From Candidatus Omnitrophota bacterium (GTDB taxonomy: Bacteria > Omnitrophota > Gorgyraeia > Tantalellales > Tantalellaceae), in assembly GCA_018814505.1 (NCBI GenBank), contig JAHIZQ010000046.1, forward strand, positions 1 to 12,513: a stretch of 12,513 nt of DNA, given 5' to 3'. Positions 7,297-12,513 of the stretch are shown here, piece by piece. Below the pieces are notes generated by a model. It saw only the letters and a program-made list of their open reading frames with translations, ran no database searches and was not told the origin of the DNA. Every line of letters begins with the position of its first letter. Within the stretch, counting starts at the first letter, position 1. Both the position numbers and the translations under genes were made by a program.

Positions 7297-7509
7297 ATGC
7301 ATAAGACAGAAGAAATTAATGGATTCAATTTTTATAGAAATGACATGGCGGATTATTCCGGAGATAACTTTATGACAGGAAAGTCAATACAGGAATTAGA
7401 TGAATTTTTTATGAATGAGAAAAAAACAAAGATTAATAAGTTTTTGAAATTAGCAGTTAAAGTTTTGTCTGCTGAAAAATCTCGGGAACGAAGAAAAGCT
7501 TTGATGTAA
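7297..7509 (+). CDS. small protein of unknown function (70 aa)
   Basis: I do not recognise this protein. It starts 23 nt after the GAF-ANTAR stop behind a very strong SD (gaggaggga, about 7281-7289), which argues that it is translated. It lacks cysteines, a signal peptide and membrane segments. The N-terminal half is polar, with aromatic residues (NGFNFYRNDMADYSGDNF). The middle (SIQELDEFFMNEKK) and the end (KINKFLKLAVKVLSAEKSRERRK) look helical, the end strongly basic and amphipathic. It could be a small partner of the upstream regulator or an RNA- or membrane-associated helix protein, but nothing in the sequence decides this. Confidence 0.6.
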   Translation: MHKTEEINGFNFYRNDMADYSGDNFMTGKSIQELDEFFMNEKKTKINKFLKLAVKVLSAEKSRERRKALM

Positions 7510-7590
7510 ATTAGGAAATACCGGTATGTTTATCTGAAAAAACGAGGTAATAAAAAAAGTGTCTTGGGAGACAATAAGGGGGGGCTAATT

Positions 7591-7740
7591 ATGGAAAAGA
7601 GAGATTTATGTATCACGTGTGCGAATAATCAAAACTGTAGTTTTCCACGAAAAGAGCTTGTTTCCCATTGTGAAGAATTTGAACTTAATAAAGCTGAAGA
7701 AACTAAAAGATTGTATAGCGATACGAATTTTAAGGATTAA
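7591..7740 (+). CDS. small four-cysteine protein (49 aa), possible metal binder
   Basis: A 50-codon frame from ATG 7591 to TAA 7740, preceded by a G-run SD (aagggggggct, 7577-7586) at good spacing. The product has Cys7, Cys10, Cys16 and Cys27 in the pattern C-x2-C-x5-C-x10-C (LCITCANNQNCSF, then SHCEEFE), followed by a charged tail. This resembles a class of very short CxxC...CEEF(D/E) proteins that I recall from anaerobic bacteria, of unknown function. Four Cys could bind zinc or an iron-sulfur cluster (inference). It ends 5 nt before carA, and the carA SD (aagga, 7732-7736) lies inside its last codons, so translation of the two is probably coupled. Confidence 0.7.
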   Translation: MEKRDLCITCANNQNCSFPRKELVSHCEEFELNKAEETKRLYSDTNFKD

Positions 7741-7745
7741 AACAG

Positions 7746-8837
7746 ATGAAGCAGTGTGTTAAAGCAAAATTAGTTTTAGAAGATGGAACCAGTTTTAAGG
7801 GTATTTCTTTTGGCGCGCGTGGGGAAAATAGCGGAGAAGTAGTTTTTAATACGGCGATGTCGGGATATCAGGAGATTCTTACGGATCCTTCTTATAAAGG
7901 CCAAATTGTTACTATGACGTATCCGCTTATTGGAAATTATGGAGTAAACGCGGAAGATGTTGAATCAAACCGTGTCTTTCTTGAAGGGTTTGTAGTGCGC
8001 GAGGCAAGTCGCATTGCCAGCAATTGGCGATCACAAAAGAGCTTACGGGAGTATTTTCAGGAAAATAACATAATGGGGATTGAAGGTGTAGATACGCGAG
8101 CTTTAACAAAACATGTGCGAGAAAAAGGCGCGATGAAAGCAGTTATTTCAACTGAAGATTTGAATGATGAAAGTTTACGAGAGAAAGCCATAAATTCTGC
8201 AGGTTTGATCGGCAGGGATTTAGTTAAGGAAGTGACCTCTGAACATGTTTATGATTGGAATGACACAGGCAAGTATACTGTAGTAGTTATTGATTGCGGC
8301 GTAAAATTAAATATTTTGAGGGAGTTAGTTAAACATAACTGTTTGGTGAAAGTTGTTCCGGCAGGCACTTCCGCTGAAACTATTATGGATATGGCGCCTC
8401 ATGGGGTTTTGGTTTCTAATGGCCCGGGGGATCCTGAGGGAGTTCCCTATTTAATGAATACGGTGAAAACATTGATGAAGCAGGTTCCTATTTTTGGAAT
8501 TTGTCTTGGGCACCAGATTTTGGCATTAGCAACAGGCAATAGTACTTATAAGCTTAAGTTTGGACATCACGGAGTAAATCATCCGGTTAAGGATTTGAGA
8601 ACGGGCAAAGTTTATATTACAGTTCAAAATCATGGTTTTTGCGTGAAGACTGATTTGCTGAATAGAGAAGAGATAGAGGTTACGCATATTAATTTAAATG
8701 ATAATACGGTAGAAGGAATTAAGTATAAAAAATTTCCGGTATTTTCCGTACAATTTCATCCTGAAGCTTCAAGCGGGCCGCATGAAGCGGTTTACTTGTT
8801 TAAAGAATTTATTGATTTGATTAAGGGGAATTTATAG
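7746..8837 (+). CDS. carA: carbamoyl-phosphate synthase small (glutaminase) subunit
   Basis: This subunit hydrolyses glutamine and channels ammonia to CarB for carbamoyl phosphate, used in pyrimidine and arginine synthesis. At 363 residues it has normal family length. The N-terminal CPSase small-chain domain (about 1-150) carries [19 protein letters not shown] and [11 protein letters not shown]. The class I GATase domain (about 175-363) has SNGPGDP (224-230), the nucleophile Cys253 in FGICLGHQ, and the His338/Glu340 pair in QFHPEAS. The triad is complete, so an active glutaminase is expected. ATG 7746 is supported by aagga nine bases upstream. It follows the four-cysteine ORF by 5 nt and precedes carB by 17 nt, forming one transcription unit. 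Confidence 0.97.
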   Translation: MKQCVKAKLVLEDGTSFKGISFGARGENSGEVVFNTAMSGYQEILTDPSYKGQIVTMTYPLIGNYGVNAEDVESNRVFLEGFVVREASRIASNWRSQKSLREYFQENNIMGIEGVDTRALTKHVREKGAMKAVISTEDLNDESLREKAINSAGLIGRDLVKEVTSEHVYDWNDTGKYTVVVIDCGVKLNILRELVKHNCLVKVVPAGTSAETIMDMAPHGVLVSNGPGDPEGVPYLMNTVKTLMKQVPIFGICLGHQILALATGNSTYKLKFGHHGVNHPVKDLRTGKVYITVQNHGFCVKTDLLNREEIEVTHINLNDNTVEGIKYKKFPVFSVQFHPEASSGPHEAVYLFKEFIDLIKGNL

Positions 8838-8854
8838 AGTGGAGAATTTGTATT

Positions 8855-11800
8855 ATGCCTAAAAGAAACGACTTGCATAAAATTTTAATAATAGGTTCTG
8901 GCCCGATTGTTGTAGGGCAGGCGTGTGAATTTGATTATTCAGGCACACAAGCATGTAAAGCGCTCAGAGAGGAAGGCTTTGAAATCGTTCTTATAAATTC
9001 AAACCCGGCTACGATAATGACTGATCCTGAAATAGCGGATAAAACGTATATTGAGCCGATAACGGTTGAAGCTTTAGAAAAAATTATCGAGAAAGAAAGA
9101 CCATCAGCTCTTTTGCCCACATTAGGCGGCCAAACGGGGTTGAATACGGCGATGTCTGCGATTGAAGCCGGAATTTTGGATAAGTATAATGTGGTAATGA
9201 TAGGCGCGGATTATGACGCGATAAAAAAAGCCGAAAATAGAGAGTGTTTCAAGAAGGCAGTACAAAAAATTGGGCTTGATTTGCCTAAAAGCGTATTGGC
9301 ACATAGTATTGAACAGGCAAAAGAAGCGCTTAAAGAGATACAACTTCCGGTGATTATAAGGCCGAGTTTTACTCTAGGCGGTACGGGCGGAGGAGTCGCG
9401 AATACTCAAAATGAGTTTGAACGTATAGCCGAGTTAGGTCTGAAGAACAGCAGGATAAGTGAGATTCTTATTGAAGAATCAGTGATCGGGTGGAAAGAAT
9501 ATGAATTGGAACTAATGCGGGATAAAAACGACAATGTAGTAGTTATCTGTGGGATTGAAAATTTAGATCCGATGGGAGTTCATACCGGAGATTCAATTAC
9601 TGTAGCGCCTATCCAGACCTTAACTGATAAAGAATATCAAGGAATGCGGTCGGCCGCCATCTCAATCATAAGAGAAATAGGAGTTGAAACAGGCGGATCG
9701 AATATTCAATTTGCCGTCAATCCTAAAAATGGACGTATGGTTGTCATTGAAATGAATCCTCGTGTATCACGAAGTTCGGCTCTTGCGAGTAAAGCAACGG
9801 GGTTTCCCATAGCAAAAATTGCCGCGAAATTGGCCGTTGGATATACGCTTGACGAAATTAGTAATGATATTACCCAAAAAACGCCGGCGTCTTTCGAACC
9901 TACGATAGATTATTGTGTTGTAAAGATTCCACGGTTTACTTTTGAAAAATTTCCCGAAGCACAAGATGTTTTAGGTATTTCCATGAAGTCAGTCGGTGAA
10001 ACCATGGCAATCGGTAGGACATTTAAAGAAGCGTTGCAGAAAGGGTTGCGCGGCCTTGAAATAGGACATAAAGGTTTAGACAATAAACAGAAGTACAATC
10101 AAATCCTTGATGAGAAAATTAAAAACAGGTTAGAGGAACCGAACGCTTCAAGAATATTTTATATTAAATACGCTTTGCAAAAAGGCATGAGTGTTGAAGC
10201 AATTTCGAATATTACGTATATTGATCCATGGTTTATCGACAACATTAAACAGATTGTTGAACTAGAAGATGAAATAAAAAATACATTTTCTGGGGATATA
10301 AACCAAATTAAGAAAAACCCGAATTTGATGGATATTTTGAGAGAAGCAAAGCAGTTTGGGTTTAGTGATGTTCAAATAGGAGAGTTAATCGGTATTACCG
10401 AAGCAGAAATAAGGGGAATAAGGAAAGAGAACGGGTTGGAAGCTGTTTTTAAATTAGTTGATACCTGCGCCGCGGAGTTTATGGCGTATACGCCATATTA
10501 TTATTCCACATATGAAGATGAGGATGAAACTCGGGTATCGGACAAAAAAAAGATCATGATTCTTGGAGGTGGGCCGAATAGAATTGGCCAGGGTATAGAA
10601 TTTGATTATTGTTGTTCTCATGCCGCTTTTGCCCTTAGAGATTTGGGGTTTGAAACTATTATGGTTAATTCAAATCCTGAAACGGTATCAACGGATTATG
10701 ATACGTCCGACAAGCTTTATTTTGAACCACTTACTTTTGAAGATGTCATGAATATTATTGATAGGGAGAAGCCCCAAGGCGTAATAGTTCAGTTTGGAGG
10801 GCAAACACCACTTAATTTAGCCAAAAAACTGAAAGACGCGAATGTTCCAATAATTGGTACTTCCGTTGAATCTATTGACAGGGCAGAAAACAGGGATAAA
10901 TTTGCTAAACTGTTAAAAAAATTACATATTAATCAGCCCAGGAATGGTTCCGCTTTGTCAAAAGAATCCGCAAAACAAATCGCACAAAAAATTGGGTATC
11001 CGGTTTTGGTGAGGCCGTCATATGTATTAGGTGGAAGGGCGATGAAGATTGTTTATGAGGACGTTTCTTTAGATGAATTTATGGATGAAGCCAAAGATAT
11101 TTCTGGGGAACATCCAGTTTTAATCGATAAGTTTTTAGAAGACGCGATTGAGGTAGATGTTGATGCCGTGAGTGACGGCGAAGATGTTTTTATTGGCGGG
11201 ATTATGGAACATATTGAAGAAGCAGGAGTTCATTCCGGAGACTCAGCTTGTGTTTTGCCGCCGCATACTTTAGGAGACGATATTATCGATGCTATTAAGG
11301 ATCAGACTGTTTTATTAGCCAAGGAATTAAATGTTAAAGGACTTCTTAATATACAATTTGCTGTAAAAAGTGACATTGTTTACGTTTTGGAAGTTAATCC
11401 GAGAGCGTCTAGAACAGTTCCTTTTGTGTCGAAAGCTACAGGTGTGCCGCTGGCAAAAATAGCGGCTAAAATAATGGTTGGTGAAAAACTTTTGGGATTC
11501 AATCTTACCGCTGAAAAAAAACTGGATCATGTGTCAGTAAAAGAATCTGTTTTACCGTTTTCCAGGTTTTCAGGCGTGGATATTGTTTTGGGACCTGAAA
11601 TGAAATCAACAGGTGAAGTAATGGGGATCGATAAATCTTTTGGTATTGCTTTTTACAAAGCACAAATAGCCGCAGGGCAAAATCTCCCGAATAAGGGGAA
11701 CGTATTTATTAGCGTTAAAAATGATGATAAGAGAGAAATAGTTTTCGTTGCAAAAAAACTTTATGATATGGGATTTAATATCATATCTACGAAAGGGACA

Positions 11801-12091
11801 TTTAAAGCGCTGAATTCCAACGGCATTAAAGCAGATGTGGTCGGCAAATTTGCCGAGGGAGATGCCCGGCTCTTAGAATTCATTGTAAGGGGAGATATAG
11901 CTCTTATTATCAATACGCCGTCTGGAAGAAGTGGCCAATCGGATATGAAATCCATTAGGAGTTTGGCAGTCACGCATGGAGTTCCATGTATAACGACAAT
12001 GCAGGGCGCTCAGGCGGCGGTTAATGGGATTGAAGCAATGCTTAACAAGAAGATGTCAGTTAAAGCTATACAGGATTATATCAATAAATAA
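8855..12091 (+). CDS. carB: carbamoyl-phosphate synthase large subunit
   Basis: This 1078-residue subunit makes carbamoyl phosphate from bicarbonate, ammonia and two ATP. It has full normal length with the two homologous ATP-grasp halves. The first (carboxyphosphate, about 1-400) has [28 protein letters not shown] and [12 protein letters not shown]. The second (carbamoyl phosphate, about 560-935) has [27 protein letters not shown] and [11 protein letters not shown]. Paired metal-site motifs are [18 protein letters not shown] and [18 protein letters not shown]. An oligomerisation domain (about 400-555) separates the halves. An MGS-like allosteric domain follows from about residue 947 ([37 protein letters not shown]). 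There is no frameshift or missing motif. SD gtggag (8839-8844) precedes ATG 8855. The TAA stop lies inside a 24-bp palindrome. Confidence 0.98.
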   Translation: MPKRNDLHKILIIGSGPIVVGQACEFDYSGTQACKALREEGFEIVLINSNPATIMTDPEIADKTYIEPITVEALEKIIEKERPSALLPTLGGQTGLNTAMSAIEAGILDKYNVVMIGADYDAIKKAENRECFKKAVQKIGLDLPKSVLAHSIEQAKEALKEIQLPVIIRPSFTLGGTGGGVANTQNEFERIAELGLKNSRISEILIEESVIGWKEYELELMRDKNDNVVVICGIENLDPMGVHTGDSITVAPIQTLTDKEYQGMRSAAISIIREIGVETGGSNIQFAVNPKNGRMVVIEMNPRVSRSSALASKATGFPIAKIAAKLAVGYTLDEISNDITQKTPASFEPTIDYCVVKIPRFTFEKFPEAQDVLGISMKSVGETMAIGRTFKEALQKGLRGLEIGHKGLDNKQKYNQILDEKIKNRLEEPNASRIFYIKYALQKGMSVEAISNITYIDPWFIDNIKQIVELEDEIKNTFSGDINQIKKNPNLMDILREAKQFGFSDVQIGELIGITEAEIRGIRKENGLEAVFKLVDTCAAEFMAYTPYYYSTYEDEDETRVSDKKKIMILGGGPNRIGQGIEFDYCCSHAAFALRDLGFETIMVNSNPETVSTDYDTSDKLYFEPLTFEDVMNIIDREKPQGVIVQFGGQTPLNLAKKLKDANVPIIGTSVESIDRAENRDKFAKLLKKLHINQPRNGSALSKESAKQIAQKIGYPVLVRPSYVLGGRAMKIVYEDVSLDEFMDEAKDISGEHPVLIDKFLEDAIEVDVDAVSDGEDVFIGGIMEHIEEAGVHSGDSACVLPPHTLGDDIIDAIKDQTVLLAKELNVKGLLNIQFAVKSDIVYVLEVNPRASRTVPFVSKATGVPLAKIAAKIMVGEKLLGFNLTAEKKLDHVSVKESVLPFSRFSGVDIVLGPEMKSTGEVMGIDKSFGIAFYKAQIAAGQNLPNKGNVFISVKNDDKREIVFVAKKLYDMGFNIISTKGTFKALNSNGIKADVVGKFAEGDARLLEFIVRGDIALIINTPSGRSGQSDMKSIRSLAVTHGVPCITTMQGAQAAVNGIEAMLNKKMSVKAIQDYINK

Positions 12092-12107
12092 AAAGCTTTT
12101 TATTTAT
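12084..12107 (+). repeat. perfect AT-rich 24-bp palindrome at the carB stop, weak terminator candidate
   Basis: The half ATAAATAAAAAG (12084-12095) is followed directly by its exact reverse complement (12096-12107). The palindrome contains the carB stop (12089-12091). As RNA it would fold into an A-U hairpin ending in a U-rich arm, a possible weak bidirectional terminator or processing point between carB and purF. Only the central base pairs are G-C, so stability is low. It could instead be a DNA operator. Confidence 0.4.
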
Positions 12108-12138
12108 AGGACAAACAAAATTCAGGAGCGGGAGTGAT

Positions 12139-12513
12139 ATGTGCGGAGTGGTGGGCATAATCGGGCATAAAGAAGTTGCTAAGCTTGCGTATATGGGGCT
12201 TTATGCTTTACAGCATAGGGGAGAAGAAAGCGCTGGAATAGTTTCTTATGATGGCAATAAAATGCATGCTCACATGGGCATGGGGTTGGTAGACGATGTT
12301 TTCAGTGAAAGCGAAATCAATTCTCTGAAGGGCGATATAGCTGTTGGGCATGTTCGTTATTCGACTACCGGTAAGAGTAACGTAAAAAATGTTCAGCCTT
12401 TTATGATTACTCATAAAAAAAACCGTATTGCTATTGCTCATAATGGTAATTTTACTAATACCGCAGAATTGCACAAATCGTTAGAAGAAAAAGGTTCGAT
12501 TTTTCATACGGCA
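12139..12513 (+). CDS. purF: amidophosphoribosyltransferase, 3' partial
   Basis: PurF makes 5-phosphoribosylamine from PRPP and glutamine, the first committed step of purine synthesis. The 125 codons present start MCGVVGIIGH, with Cys2 as the class II amidotransferase nucleophile exposed after Met removal, so no propeptide is needed. ALQHRGEESAGI follows, with Glu where many homologues have Gln. Then come GHVRYSTTG (the substrate Arg) and AHNGNFTN, all typical of the glutaminase domain. ALQHRG and HVRYSTTG favour PurF over GlmS. The phosphoribosyltransferase domain lies beyond the window end. The SD gcgggag (12128-12134) precedes ATG 12139. It lies 47 nt after carB, perhaps in the same transcript if the palindrome does not terminate. 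Confidence 0.95.
   Translation, partial: MCGVVGIIGHKEVAKLAYMGLYALQHRGEESAGIVSYDGNKMHAHMGMGLVDDVFSESEINSLKGDIAVGHVRYSTTGKSNVKNVQPFMITHKKNRIAIAHNGNFTNTAELHKSLEEKGSIFHTA

Noticed and set aside
7518..7527. 10-bp palindrome ATACCGGTAT in the gap after the 70-aa ORF
   Set aside because: Short single-copy palindrome with no second site or promoter context; expected by chance at this scale.
7560..7573. Small hairpin UGUCU-UGGG-AGACA before the four-Cys ORF
   Set aside because: Only a 5-bp stem with no U-tract, and the loop lacks the ANTAR A1/G4 hexaloop pattern. It may be chance.

Overview
The window is a compact bacterial chromosome segment, AT-rich by eye, with every recognised gene on the + strand. 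Spacing is tight, Shine-Dalgarno sites are good, and stops overlap starts as ATGA. The content is housekeeping nitrogen metabolism. The archaeal/anaerobe-type split glutamate synthase with associated iron-sulfur proteins points to an anaerobic bacterium. Lineage cannot be fixed from the sequence alone; Candidatus Omnitrophota or a similar deep-branching anaerobic phylum is my guess. No mobile elements, tRNA, rRNA or CRISPR were seen.

Layout. 1-1269: glutamine synthetase I (glnA), missing its 5' end. 1283-6410: a six-gene operon for a split glutamate synthase: class II glutaminase subunit, two-cluster ferredoxin, FMN/3Fe-4S synthase core, four-cluster ferredoxin, FAD/NAD(P) oxidoreductase and GXGXG-domain subunit. 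The ferredoxin and FMN core lie in one continuous reading frame broken by a single TAA (2622-2624), just where homologues are one fused protein. 6411-6583: a leader containing what looks like an ANTAR-type two-hairpin RNA (6483-6519). Its second hairpin competes with a long hairpin (6506-6560). 6584-7273: a GAF-ANTAR RNA-binding antiterminator. 7297-7509 and 7591-7740: two small proteins of unknown function, the second with a four-cysteine pattern. 7746-12091: carA and carB, both complete. 12084-12107: a perfect 24-bp AT-rich palindrome over the carB stop. 12139 to the window end: the start of purF.

How it fits together. GlnA makes glutamine from glutamate and ammonia. The GltS operon turns glutamine plus 2-oxoglutarate into two glutamates using reduced ferredoxin or NAD(P)H. 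CarAB and PurF spend glutamine on carbamoyl phosphate and on the first step of purine synthesis. The ANTAR regulator between the producing and consuming halves probably senses a nitrogen or metabolic cue through its GAF domain and acts by transcription antitermination. The most interesting points are a possible autoregulatory ANTAR RNA switch on the regulator's own leader and the in-frame stop in the glutamate synthase gene.
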